Source: Flavobacterium sp. GT3R68 (GTDB lineage Bacteria; Bacteroidota; Bacteroidia; Flavobacteriales; Flavobacteriaceae). Taken from it: a DNA stretch of 64,000 bases. Shown here piece after piece: positions 42,554 through 50,756 of this stretch. A program made the position numbers and the translations under genes. A model generated the notes under the pieces. The model saw only the letters and a list, made by a program, of their open reading frames with translations, had not been told where the DNA came from and made no database searches. Position 1 is the stretch's first letter. Every line of letters begins with the position of its first letter. The stretch covers positions 372,001-436,000 of the forward strand of contig NZ_VJZK01000003.1 in the NCBI RefSeq assembly GCF_007109225.1. The letters are read 5' to 3'.

Positions 42554-43915
42554 TTGTACGCGATACTCGACATAGAAACCACCGGTGGCCAATTCAATGA
42601 AGAAGGAATTACCGAAATTGCCATTTATAAATTTGATGGCCATGAAATCGTGGATCAATTTATAAGCCTGGTGAACCCTGAAATTCCGATACAGCCATTT
42701 GTTGTAAAACTTACCGGAATCAATAATGCGATGCTACGCAGTGCACCTAAATTTTTTGAAGTCGCCAAAAGGATTATTGAAATGACCAACGATTGCGTCC
42801 TTGTGGCACACAATGCTTCTTTTGATTACCGTATTTTGCGTACGGAATTCCGCCGTTTAGGATATGATTTTAACCAGCAGACACTTTGTACGGTAGAATT
42901 ATCCAAAAAACTAATGCCTGAGCAAACTTCGCACAGCCTTGGGAAATTAGTCCGCGCTTTGGGAATCCCTATGGCAGACCGTCATCGGGCCAGTGGTGAC
43001 GCCATGGCTACGGTGAAACTATTCAAAATGCTGTTGGACAAGGATCTTGAAAAAGTAATTGTAAAAGAACTCATCAAAACAGAAGTCGAAAAAGGAATGG
43101 CACCCAAATTAGTGGATATCGTTGCCGCCATTCCTTCGAAAACTGGAATATATTACATCCATCGCGAGGACGGAAGCCTACTTTTTATTGGCAAAAGCAA
43201 AAACATTAAAAAAAGGGTTAACCAGCACTTTACAGGGATCACTCGAAGCGCTAAAAAAATACAAAATGAAGTCTTTACCGTAACCTATGAGGAAACCGGA
43301 AGTGAACTGATTGCCCTATTGAAAGAAACGGAAGAAATTAAAGTTAACAGACCCATTTACAACAGAATGTCCCCTAAAAACAATTTTTCTTGGGCCATCT
43401 ATTCCGAAAAAGATGAAAATGGCTATCTTAATTTGAAACTGCAGAAAGCCGATGGAAGAAAAAAAGAAATCACTTCTTTCACTACGGCTCAAGAGGCTAC
43501 AAATGCATTAATCCGGGTTACTTCACATTATCAGCTATGCCAGAAACTAACCGGATTGTATGAAACCAAAACGCACTGCTTCCAGCATACCATCAATGAA
43601 TGTGACGGAGCCTGTGTTGGAAAAATCACACCTGATGAATACAATGCCCGGGTTCAGACTTTTATCGACAAAAACCTGTTTGAAAATAAAACCATGGCCA
43701 TCATCGACAAAGGCCGCACCATCAATGAACGCAGTGTCATTTTGGTTGAAAATGGCATCTTGAAAGGATATGCCTTTTATGATTTGAACTATCAGGTGCA
43801 CAATATTGATATTTTGAAAAACATCATTATTCCGATGCAAAGCAACCGGGAAGTCAGAAACGGTATTCAAAATTACCTGCGAAAAAATAAAGTAATGAAG
43901 ATTATCCATTTTTAA
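42554..43915 (+). CDS. DEDDh exonuclease fused to UvrC-type GIY-YIG nuclease (TTG start)
   Basis: 453 residues. The start is TTG at 42554: the exonuclease motif YAILDIETTGG begins at residue 2 and no ATG lies in frame between it and the previous gene. Motif II is LVAHNASFDYRIL (about 91-103) and motif III HRASGDAMAT (about 141-150), so this is a DnaQ/epsilon-like DEDDh domain (1-165). Next is a GIY-YIG domain (about 195-275; TGIYYIHREDGSLLFIGKSKNIKKRVNQH), then a UvrC-like Cys cluster HCFQHTINECDGACVG (C-x8-C-x3-C, about 338-353). The fusion resembles Cho/UvrC nucleases combined with a 3'-5' exonuclease and likely acts in DNA repair. The gene is last of the run. Confidence 0.9.
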   Translation: MYAILDIETTGGQFNEEGITEIAIYKFDGHEIVDQFISLVNPEIPIQPFVVKLTGINNAMLRSAPKFFEVAKRIIEMTNDCVLVAHNASFDYRILRTEFRRLGYDFNQQTLCTVELSKKLMPEQTSHSLGKLVRALGIPMADRHRASGDAMATVKLFKMLLDKDLEKVIVKELIKTEVEKGMAPKLVDIVAAIPSKTGIYYIHREDGSLLFIGKSKNIKKRVNQHFTGITRSAKKIQNEVFTVTYEETGSELIALLKETEEIKVNRPIYNRMSPKNNFSWAIYSEKDENGYLNLKLQKADGRKKEITSFTTAQEATNALIRVTSHYQLCQKLTGLYETKTHCFQHTINECDGACVGKITPDEYNARVQTFIDKNLFENKTMAIIDKGRTINERSVILVENGILKGYAFYDLNYQVHNIDILKNIIIPMQSNREVRNGIQNYLRKNKVMKIIHF

Positions 43916-43929
43916 TTTTAATCTTAATT

Positions 43930-44076
43930 GGAAGCTATTCCCGGCTGTACACTGCAACTCCTCGTTATTCCAGTTGTTTTCTGAAGCCATAAAAGGAGCT
44001 TCCGAAGTCGCTCTCTTATAGCTAAGAAAACTAACTTTCATACACTGCGGGGTTTCCGTTACCATCCGGGCTAAAA
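43930..44076 (-). repeat. Dispersed structured intergenic element, copy C (long form, minus strand)
   Basis: Read on the minus strand it begins TTAGCCCGGATGGTAACGG and ends CAGTGTACAGCCGGGAATAGCTTCC, the same ends as copies A and B. CCCGG (44070-44066) pairs with CCGGG (43944-43940), and TTA with TAG (G-T closing). It is about 147 bases against 64-75 for A and B; the extra part lies in the variable middle and is bounded by a direct 8-mer GCAGTGTA. The whole element fills the gap between the exonuclease gene and miaA. An open frame runs through it on the minus strand. Confidence 0.7.
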
Positions 44077-44082
44077 AACAAT

Positions 44083-44985
44083 ATGAAATACCTAATTACC
44101 ATCGTCGGCCCAACAGCGATAGGAAAAACATCCTTAAGCATTGCTTTGGCACAATATTTTAACTGTGACATCATTTCTTGTGACAGCCGTCAGTTCTTTA
44201 CCGAAATGAGCATCGGAACAGCGGCTCCATCCAAAGAAGAACTCGCTGCAGCCAATCATCATTTTATTCATAATAAATCTATTTTTGAAAACTATACGGT
44301 AGGCGATTTTGAAAAAGAAGCCATTGTTAAACTCGACGAATTGTATCGCACCAATGATTACGCGATATTAGTCGGCGGTTCCGGATTGTATGTCGATGCG
44401 ATATTAAAAGGCTTTGATGATTTCCCTGAAATCGATAGTAATGTCCGCGAAGATATCACTGCAAACTATGAAAAGTTCGGAATTGAATACCTGCAAGAGG
44501 AACTCGAAAAACAAGATCCCGTATATTTTGATACAGTCGCTAAAGAGAATCCCCAAAGGCTAATGCGCGCCTTGGAGGTTTGTATCGGTTCCGGCAAACC
44601 GTATTCTTCTTTTTTGCACCAGGTAAAAAATGAGCGGAATTTCATCCCCATCAAAATTGGCCTGGAAACCGACCGCGAAATAATCTATGACCGAATCAAC
44701 CGTCGGGTCGATATCATGATGAGCGAAGGCTTATTGGAAGAAGCAAAAAACCTTTATCCGCAAAAAGAACTCAATGCGTTACAAACCGTAGGTTACAGGG
44801 AACTATTCAGTTATTTTGACGGGGAATTCACTTTGGAATTTGCAATTTCCGAAATTAAAAAGAACAGCCGACGTTTTGCCAAAAGGCAACTGACCTGGTT
44901 CAAAAAAAATGAAGACACCAAATGGTTTGACTTTACAGCTACAAAGAATGAAATCATAGATTATATTAATTGCAGAAATAAATAA
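44083..44985 (+). CDS. miaA: tRNA dimethylallyltransferase
   Basis: 300 residues. The P-loop is IVGPTAIGKTSLS (about 7-19), the DSRQ loop is ISCDSRQFFTEMSIGTAAPS, and VGGSGLYVDAIL is at about 98-109; the C-terminal LQTVGYRELFSYFDGE completes the family pattern. It transfers a dimethylallyl group to A37 of tRNAs reading UNN codons, the first step of ms2io6A whose last step (MiaE) is encoded at 18100 in this window. The start lies seven bases after repeat copy C. Confidence 0.94.
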   Translation: MKYLITIVGPTAIGKTSLSIALAQYFNCDIISCDSRQFFTEMSIGTAAPSKEELAAANHHFIHNKSIFENYTVGDFEKEAIVKLDELYRTNDYAILVGGSGLYVDAILKGFDDFPEIDSNVREDITANYEKFGIEYLQEELEKQDPVYFDTVAKENPQRLMRALEVCIGSGKPYSSFLHQVKNERNFIPIKIGLETDREIIYDRINRRVDIMMSEGLLEEAKNLYPQKELNALQTVGYRELFSYFDGEFTLEFAISEIKKNSRRFAKRQLTWFKKNEDTKWFDFTATKNEIIDYINCRNK

Positions 44986-45039
44986 ATTTTATCACGCAAC
45001 CATTTTTAAAATTTATAATCTAATGAAAAAACAAGCTGT

Positions 45040-45588
45040 ATGAAAAAATTAAAATTCCTTTTATTTATCCCGCTTTTATGTGCCATGCAATGCGAACCTG
45101 AAGGTCCCTGCGGAGACAACCCTACGAGCAATTATGTATTACATAACAATCTGATTTCGATAGAAACCAATGGCACCACTTACCATGTAGGAGATACGAT
45201 CTGGATTAATGCTGTCGTAAATAAAAACCAGAGTGATGCCAATAGCTCCCAAAATATTAATTTGTTCAATTTTGACAACAAGCTTAATTTTAACGTCAAT
45301 TTACTCAAAACTTCCAGCTATAATCAGAATTTCCCGATTTCACTAAACGAAAATCACGTTGTCAGTGATAAGGGCGAGGTCATGGCCAATTCTTTCATTA
45401 TGGTAAAAGAAGGCGATAATTTTGTCAACAGAACGGGAATTAAATTATTGGAAACCGGTACATTTAAAATTAACTGTGCAGAAATTTCTTCGTATAGAGA
45501 CTATTATGATTGCACTACAAGAACCTATATAGGGACAACTATTAGTAATGCCGATTCTGAAAATTATTATAACTTTATCGTCGAATAA
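45040..45588 (+). CDS. Exported hypothetical protein, possible lipoprotein
   Basis: 182 residues. The N-terminus (KKLKFLLFIPLLCAMQC) is a signal peptide with a Cys near the cleavage site, an imperfect lipobox (AMQC). The mature part starts EPEGPCGDNP and is beta-rich: HVGDTIWINAVVNKNQ is a strand pair with a typical Ig-like look (VGDTxW). Four further Cys sit near the end. Its 3' end overlaps no gene; the thioesterase follows 34 bases later. Family not recognised; probably surface or periplasmic. Confidence 0.7.
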   Translation: MKKLKFLLFIPLLCAMQCEPEGPCGDNPTSNYVLHNNLISIETNGTTYHVGDTIWINAVVNKNQSDANSSQNINLFNFDNKLNFNVNLLKTSSYNQNFPISLNENHVVSDKGEVMANSFIMVKEGDNFVNRTGIKLLETGTFKINCAEISSYRDYYDCTTRTYIGTTISNADSENYYNFIVE

Positions 45589-45622
45589 TTTTAAACTTTA
45601 CACTTCTCTAATTCTAATTTAC

Positions 45623-46363
45623 ATGCCAATTTCATCCGACTTCAATTCGATTTTCAGCAAGGATTGGGAAATCAATTTTACCCAATGTACCCCTAACGGC
45701 TATTTAAAGTACAGTGATATGTGCAATATTCTGCAATTAACTGCGGCAGCACATTCGGAGGTCGGAGGCATTAGTTTTATGGACATGCAGGAATTTGACC
45801 AGGCATGGGTTTTGAGCCGAATGAGAATTGAAATTTCCGCATTACCCAAATGGAAAGACGTGGTGACGGTAAAGACCTGGATAAACAGTCTGGAAAATTC
45901 GCGTTCGGTGCGGGCCTTAGAGATTTATGTCAATGGTGTAAAAATAGCCGGATCTGAGACTTTTTGGGTTGTCTTTAATACCGAACAACGGCGTCCGCAG
46001 GCATTGGCCCTTCCCTACGATCATTTTGAAATCTATCCGGAGAAATTGGCCACTGGGAAAACGTTTTCGAAAATCAATCTTAATGATGAGAGAGAAATGG
46101 TTTTTGAGCGCAATATTGTTTTATCGGATCTGGACATTGTCAATCATGTGAATAATGTCAAATATTTGGAATGGTGTTTGGATCTTATTGATGCTGAGGC
46201 TATTTTAGAACAAAAAATTACCAGTTTTGAAATGAATTTCCTGAAGGAACTTTCGTTAAAGGACCACGTTATTATTCATGAAAGTGTGGGTGAAACGGCC
46301 ACTATTTTCAACATTACTAAAGATGACAAAACCATTTTTGCATTACAGTTGAACTGGAAATAG
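45623..46363 (+). CDS. Acyl-ACP thioesterase (FatA/FatB-like)
   Basis: 246 residues from ATG 45623; a longer frame overlaps the previous gene by 41 bases and was rejected. It has two hot-dog halves. The first carries YLKYSDMCNILQLTAAAHSE and the WVLSRMRIEI strand, the second LSDLDIVNHVNNVKYLEWCL, which holds the Asn/His pair of the active site (about 173-186). Such enzymes release free fatty acids from acyl-ACP. It is separated from the convergent response regulator by repeat copy B and a terminator. Confidence 0.87.
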   Translation: MPISSDFNSIFSKDWEINFTQCTPNGYLKYSDMCNILQLTAAAHSEVGGISFMDMQEFDQAWVLSRMRIEISALPKWKDVVTVKTWINSLENSRSVRALEIYVNGVKIAGSETFWVVFNTEQRRPQALALPYDHFEIYPEKLATGKTFSKINLNDEREMVFERNIVLSDLDIVNHVNNVKYLEWCLDLIDAEAILEQKITSFEMNFLKELSLKDHVIIHESVGETATIFNITKDDKTIFALQLNWK

Positions 46364-46372
46364 AATTATTTT

Positions 46373-46450
46373 GCCTAGCCCTGGTTGGAACGGCATCCTT
46401 TTTATGGCTTCTTTAGCCAAAAAAGATAGAGTGTAAAACAGGAAATAGCT
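46373..46450 (+). repeat. Dispersed structured intergenic element, copy B
   Basis: Left end GCCTAGCCCTGGTTGGAAC then GGCATCC, central hairpin TGGCT-TCTTT-AGCCA (46405-46419) extended by T5/A5, right end AGAGTGTAAAACAGGAAATAGC. The closing stem is CTA (46375-46377)/TAG (46446-46448) plus CCTG (46380-46383)/CAGG (46439-46442). Compared with copy A (CCCG/CGGG) one base pair changed from C-G to T-A on both sides, a compensatory change. A terminator follows directly. Confidence 0.75.
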
Positions 46451-46456
46451 CCAAAA

Positions 46457-46486
46457 AAAAAGCTCCGGTTTCCCGAAGCTTTATAT
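46457..46486 (-). terminator. Terminator of the response-regulator operon
   Basis: AAAGCTcCGG pairs with CCGaAGCTTT (one mismatch), with A-run at the left giving the U-tract on the minus transcript; it lies directly beyond copy B. Confidence 0.7.
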
Positions 46487-46487
46487 A

Positions 46488-47204
46488 TTATTCCATTACT
46501 TTATTTTTTACTACCAAACGGAATCCTTCTCCGTGAATATTGAGGATCTCTACATCTTCGTCCGGTTTCAGGTATTTTCTTAACTTGGCGATATACACGT
46601 CCATACTTCTTGAGGTAAAGTAGTTGTCATCTCTCCAGATTTTGGTCAATGCTAATTCTCTTGGCATCAAATCATTTTCGTGAAGAATCAGCATTTTAAG
46701 CAATTCGTTTTCTTTTGGAGACAATTTGATTGGTTCCTCGTTTTCGTAGGTCAGGAAACGAAGTTTTGAATTTAGGTGGAATTTACCGATTTGGAATTCA
46801 AACTTAGTTACATCCGTTTTAACGTCCGTTGACTTTCTTTGGATGATCGCTTTGATTTTCATCAGTAAAACTTCTGAATCAAAAGGTTTGTTCAAATAAT
46901 CATCTGCCCCTACTTTATATCCTTTAAGTACATCTTCTTTCATGGATTTGGCTGTCAGGAAGATAATCGGTACGTCTTTATTTTTCTCTCTGATTTCTTT
47001 GGCCAGCGTATAACCATCTTTATAAGGCATCATGACATCAAGAATACACAGATCGAAAGTGTCTTTTTTGAATTTTTCAAAACCTTCCATTCCGTTTTTT
47101 GCTAGTGTGACGTCAAAATCATTTAGCATTAAATAGTCTTTTAGGATAGCTCCGAAATTCTGATCGTCCTCAACTAAAAGTATTTTTTTATTTTCTGTTT
47201 CCAT
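46488..47204 (-). CDS. OmpR-family response regulator (RprY-like)
   Basis: 238 residues. Receiver domain (1-120) with acidic pair in LLVEDDQ, phospho-Asp in DLCILDVMMPYKDG (about residue 54), Thr in IIFLTAKS and Lys in DYLNKPF. The C-terminal winged helix (about 130-232) has LSPKENELLKMLILHENDLM and SRSMDVYIAKLRKYL, the OmpR/PhoB pattern. The kinase gene lies four bases upstream on the same strand, so the pair is co-transcribed. The pair resembles RprX/RprY of Bacteroides, but the signal and targets are not known here. Confidence 0.88.
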   Translation of the reverse strand: METENKKILLVEDDQNFGAILKDYLMLNDFDVTLAKNGMEGFEKFKKDTFDLCILDVMMPYKDGYTLAKEIREKNKDVPIIFLTAKSMKEDVLKGYKVGADDYLNKPFDSEVLLMKIKAIIQRKSTDVKTDVTKFEFQIGKFHLNSKLRFLTYENEEPIKLSPKENELLKMLILHENDLMPRELALTKIWRDDNYFTSRSMDVYIAKLRKYLKPDEDVEILNIHGEGFRLVVKNKVME

Positions 47205-47208
47205 AACC

Positions 47209-48795
47209 TTAATTAATTAGTGGTATTTTTATTATGAAGGTGCTACCCTTGCCTTTTTCGCTTTCTACAAATATTTCTCCGTTGTGATCTTCAACGATTC
47301 TTTTGACATAGGCTAGACCTAAACCATGACCTTTTACATTATGTAAATCTCCGGTATGTTCCCGGTAAAATTTCTCGAAAATTCTTTTTTGGGCTACTTT
47401 ACTCATTCCGCCTCCGTGATCTTTTATTTTGATGATGACAAAGTCTTTTACATTTTCTGTAAATACATCAATTTTAGGATTCTCCGGCGAGTATTTTATA
47501 GCATTATCCAATATATTCACAATCACATTGGTAAAATGAACATCATTTAATAAAACGGTCGTTCTGTTTGCCATGAAATGCGTCGTAATCGTTCCTTGCC
47601 TGTCTTCAATAATCAAATTAATATGCTCAATGGCTTCTTCTATTATTTCATGAACATTGTTGGACTCTTTAGTGATATCGAGCTCTCTCCTTTCTAATTT
47701 TGAAATTCGGAGGACGTTCTCCACCTGCGCGTGCATTCTTTTATTTTCATCCCTGATCATTTGGAGATACCTTCGTACCTTTTCCTGATCTTCAATGATT
47801 TTTGGATTTTTAATCGCATCCAAAGCTAAATTTATCGTCGCAATCGGTGTTTTAAATTCATGCGTCATATTGTTAATGAAATCGGTTTTGATTTCAGAAA
47901 TCTGACGTTGCCTGATTAATTGATTCAAGGCACTGGAATATGCAATTACAATAATTAATGTAAAAACGATTGATAGTATGGTAATTCCCACCAGCTCCGA
48001 AAACAAAAATTTCTTTTTATATGGAAAACTGACCAACAACTGGTATTTGCTGCCTCCTTCATTATCAATAAAAATCGGGATGGAATAAGTTGCAAATTTG
48101 TCATATTTGAATTTATCCGATTTGATTTTAGTTGCTAATCCGTTGTTGTAAATGCCATATTCGAATGGTGTTTTCACCCCAAATTCATTCAACTCATTAG
48201 CCAATAACTTCTGTAACATTTCCTTCGAAACCCTTTCCTGTATTGCCATTGTCGAAGCAATGTCTTTGTAGAAGATTTCGAACTGGGCATTGTCCAACAC
48301 ATTTAACGAACCTGATTTCTGAATTTTGACATCGGGTATTAAATTATTCTGAATGCTGGAATTATCCACATTGTTATTGTTGTAAACCTCTGTAACCCTC
48401 TTGGAAGAGAAGTTCTTCATTTTTACACTGTCTTTTTTCTTATCAAAGAACGATGAGGAAATATCATAATCTTCGGAAATAATACTGTTGGAATAAATTA
48501 TGGTTTCGTTAGTCCGGGGATTTTTCTGAACATAATAAAACTCCAGTAAATCATTCTTTTGGGGTACTTTTCCGGTACTGTCCTTATAATGATTGTATTT
48601 ATCATAAAAATTATACGCTTCCTGTTTTTGTAATTTTTCTGCAACGTTACCGATAACCTGCTGAACATGAAACCTAAACTGTTCGTCATTATTCTGAAAT
48701 GATGAATTAAACCAATACACTTGTACCAATATGATCCCAATAAGGGACAAGCTCATAAGTACAATCAGTAGCCGGAAAAATAGTTTGTTCATCAC
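47209..48795 (-). CDS. Membrane sensor histidine kinase (RprX-like)
   Basis: 528 residues. Two membrane helices (about 7-29 and 267-290) flank a 240-residue periplasmic sensor domain. The H box is FINNMTHEFKTPIATINLAL with phospho-His at about 318; the N box is NVIVNILDNAIKYSPE, and the G boxes are DHGGGMSKVAQK and KGHGLGLAYVKRIVEDH. No HAMP domain is apparent. It phosphorylates the response regulator encoded four bases downstream. The stimulus is unknown. Confidence 0.88.
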   Translation of the reverse strand: MMNKLFFRLLIVLMSLSLIGIILVQVYWFNSSFQNNDEQFRFHVQQVIGNVAEKLQKQEAYNFYDKYNHYKDSTGKVPQKNDLLEFYYVQKNPRTNETIIYSNSIISEDYDISSSFFDKKKDSVKMKNFSSKRVTEVYNNNNVDNSSIQNNLIPDVKIQKSGSLNVLDNAQFEIFYKDIASTMAIQERVSKEMLQKLLANELNEFGVKTPFEYGIYNNGLATKIKSDKFKYDKFATYSIPIFIDNEGGSKYQLLVSFPYKKKFLFSELVGITILSIVFTLIIVIAYSSALNQLIRQRQISEIKTDFINNMTHEFKTPIATINLALDAIKNPKIIEDQEKVRRYLQMIRDENKRMHAQVENVLRISKLERRELDITKESNNVHEIIEEAIEHINLIIEDRQGTITTHFMANRTTVLLNDVHFTNVIVNILDNAIKYSPENPKIDVFTENVKDFVIIKIKDHGGGMSKVAQKRIFEKFYREHTGDLHNVKGHGLGLAYVKRIVEDHNGEIFVESEKGKGSTFIIKIPLIN

Positions 48796-48851
48796 TACAA
48801 ATTTAACATTTTAACACTTGTGCCATAAATATATTAACCAAACATTAACAC

Positions 48852-49448
48852 CTATGTTAATTTTTGTTGATTATTCAATTTTTTAAGAATTTCATCAATT
48901 TGATGCTTGGCAACTTTAACATTCTTATTTTCAACAATATAGTCGCTTTTGTCAGTCCGCATTTCATCGGTCCATTGGTTTTTGATCCTGTCCATGACAT
49001 TTTCGACAGCTGTATTGTCCCTATTGATTATTCTTTGGATTCGATCCTCCAGAGGTGCCGTAACAGTAATAATCACGTCACAATCCTTATCACTTCCACT
49101 TTCAAATAATATTGCCGCCTCTTTTACAACCCACGGAAAATGGCTGTGTTGCTCTAACCAGGCATCAAAATCACTTCGTACGGCTGGGTGAACGATATCG
49201 TTTAATCTTTTTAACTTATTTGAATCGCTAAAAACAATTTCGGCGAGTTTGTGTCTATTTAATTTCCCGTTTTCAAAAATTTCCTCTCCATAATGTGAAG
49301 CAATTTCGCTTTTTATTTGTGGGAGTTCCAAAATTTTTTTGGCAATATCATCAGCTATATAAACAGGTATTCCCTGCGATTCTATATATTTTGCAATCGT
49401 GGTTTTTCCGCTTCCGATTCCGCCCGTTAAACCAATAATCTTTGTCAT
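48852..49448 (-). CDS. coaE: Dephospho-CoA kinase
   Basis: 198 residues. P-loop IGLTGGIGSGKTTIAKYI (about 5-22), the DD motif YIADDIAKKIL and the VHPAVRSDFDAWL helix, and VVKEAAILFESG are typical. It phosphorylates dephospho-CoA to CoA, the last step of coenzyme A synthesis; the coaBC gene of the same pathway is at the right end of the window. It overlaps the upstream glycosyltransferase gene by four bases, so translation is coupled. Confidence 0.93.
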   Translation of the reverse strand: MTKIIGLTGGIGSGKTTIAKYIESQGIPVYIADDIAKKILELPQIKSEIASHYGEEIFENGKLNRHKLAEIVFSDSNKLKRLNDIVHPAVRSDFDAWLEQHSHFPWVVKEAAILFESGSDKDCDVIITVTAPLEDRIQRIINRDNTAVENVMDRIKNQWTDEMRTDKSDYIVENKNVKVAKHQIDEILKKLNNQQKLT

Positions 49449-50443
49449 ATCTTAAAGAATAAATCCGGAAATGATTTCTGAGGATTTTGTTTTAACAGAA
49501 TAACTTTAACAAATGATTCTATAAAACCCAAACCATAACCCACAAACTGTTTCCAAACTGCTTTAATCGATAAAAATCCTACCATAATACTTTTATTCTG
49601 ATATGATGATGTCAGAAACAGCACCAAAAAATAACCAAAATACAGCTTCAAGAGCCAATCCTGAGCAAAAACTAATAACACCAGCGCTATCACAAATCCC
49701 ATTAAAAATAGGGATGGAAAAAAATAGGTCACCTTATTATATTGTGGATACTTGCTGTTTAATATTGGCCTCGCCTTCCCAAACTTAGTAACCTGCGCTG
49801 AAAATTTATCCCAGTCAATTCTTCGTTTATGAAATACATATGCGTTTGGAAAAAGCCTGGTTTGAAAACCTAAATCCCACAATCGCATCGTTAACTCCGG
49901 ATCTTCCCCCGGATGCATGTTTCCAAATCCACCGGTTGCCTCGAAAGCTTTGCGGGACAATCCCATATTAAAGCTTCGCGGTTGAAATTTGTCTATTTTC
50001 TCAGAACCGCCTCGAATACCACCAGTAGTTAATACCGAGGTCATCGCAAAATTTATTGCCTTCTGAATATCGGTAAATGAGTCCAATGCTCTGTCAGGGC
50101 CACCAAAACAATCTGAATAATTTTGTTCCAATGCATTTGAAACTTCAACTAAATACTGTTTCGGGATGATGCAATCTGAATCAAAAATCAAAAAGTAATC
50201 TCCCTTGGCAAGGTTCATCCCAAAATTTCGTGAATCACCCGGTCCGGAATTGTATTTCAGATAATACGAAATGTTTAATTTCGTATTATAGTCATCCACA
50301 ATATTTTCACACGGCAAAGTCGAACCATCTTCGACAATAACAATCTCAAATTCTTGCTTATAATCAGTTTGAGATAAACTTTCCAGAAGTTCCTTCACTT
50401 CATCAGGCCTATTGAAAACTGGGATAATTATAGAGAAAAGCAT
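49445..50443 (-). CDS. Family 2 glycosyltransferase
   Basis: 332 residues. GT-A fold with FSIIIPVFNRPDEVKELLESL at the start, the DxD-like FDSDCIIPKQYLVEV (about 93-107) and the acceptor-loop GEDPELTMRLWDLGF (about 186-200). Two to three hydrophobic segments follow (VTYFFPSLFLMGFVIALVLLVF), so it is membrane-bound. The sugar donor and acceptor are unknown; envelope polysaccharide or exopolysaccharide work is likely. It is coupled to coaE by a four-base overlap; a TATCTTTG box on the minus strand (50501-50494) is a candidate -7 element. Confidence 0.85.
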   Translation of the reverse strand: MLFSIIIPVFNRPDEVKELLESLSQTDYKQEFEIVIVEDGSTLPCENIVDDYNTKLNISYYLKYNSGPGDSRNFGMNLAKGDYFLIFDSDCIIPKQYLVEVSNALEQNYSDCFGGPDRALDSFTDIQKAINFAMTSVLTTGGIRGGSEKIDKFQPRSFNMGLSRKAFEATGGFGNMHPGEDPELTMRLWDLGFQTRLFPNAYVFHKRRIDWDKFSAQVTKFGKARPILNSKYPQYNKVTYFFPSLFLMGFVIALVLLVFAQDWLLKLYFGYFLVLFLTSSYQNKSIMVGFLSIKAVWKQFVGYGLGFIESFVKVILLKQNPQKSFPDLFFKI

Positions 50444-50704
50444 TGGTGTATGGTATTTTAAAACTTGTTAATTTTATTTAATAATAATTTTAACAAAGAT
50501 AAACTTAAAAATAAAAATAAACGATTACTCCTTTAGTTTTCTAACTTCTGTCCTAATTTTCAAACATGCCGTGGCGAAAGTAATTATTTTTTTACCTATT
50601 ATCTTACAAAAGAAAAGTCTTTAACATTTTCCATTTTTTATGTTATATTTCTCTGTATTATGCAATTTTTGAGGCTATTTTTTTGTAGGAATTTTGATTA
50701 AAGC
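50444..50704. other. Gene-free AT-rich stretch upstream of the glycosyltransferase gene
   Basis: About 260 bases between two minus-strand genes. It contains the minus-strand -7 box TATCTTTG (50501-50494) for the glycosyltransferase. No ORF with coding character. Confidence 0.5.
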
Positions 50705-50737
50705 AAAATACCACCAACTTTCGTTGATGGTATTTTA
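50705..50737 (-). terminator. Terminator of T9SS protein 1 gene
   Basis: AAAATACCAcCAAC pairs with GTTGaTGGTATTTT, TTTC loop; strong hairpin just beyond the stop at 50757. Confidence 0.85.
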
Positions 50738-50756
50738 TGTTTTTCAGTAATGAAAG

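Noticed and set aside
43547..44065. Long minus-strand frame covering repeat copy C and the 3' end of the exonuclease gene
   Set aside because: Most of it is antisense to a well-supported gene; only the part inside the repeat is kept as a finding.
45548..45622. N-terminal extension of the thioesterase
   Set aside because: Would overlap the previous gene by 41 bases and has no family similarity; ATG 45623 fits.
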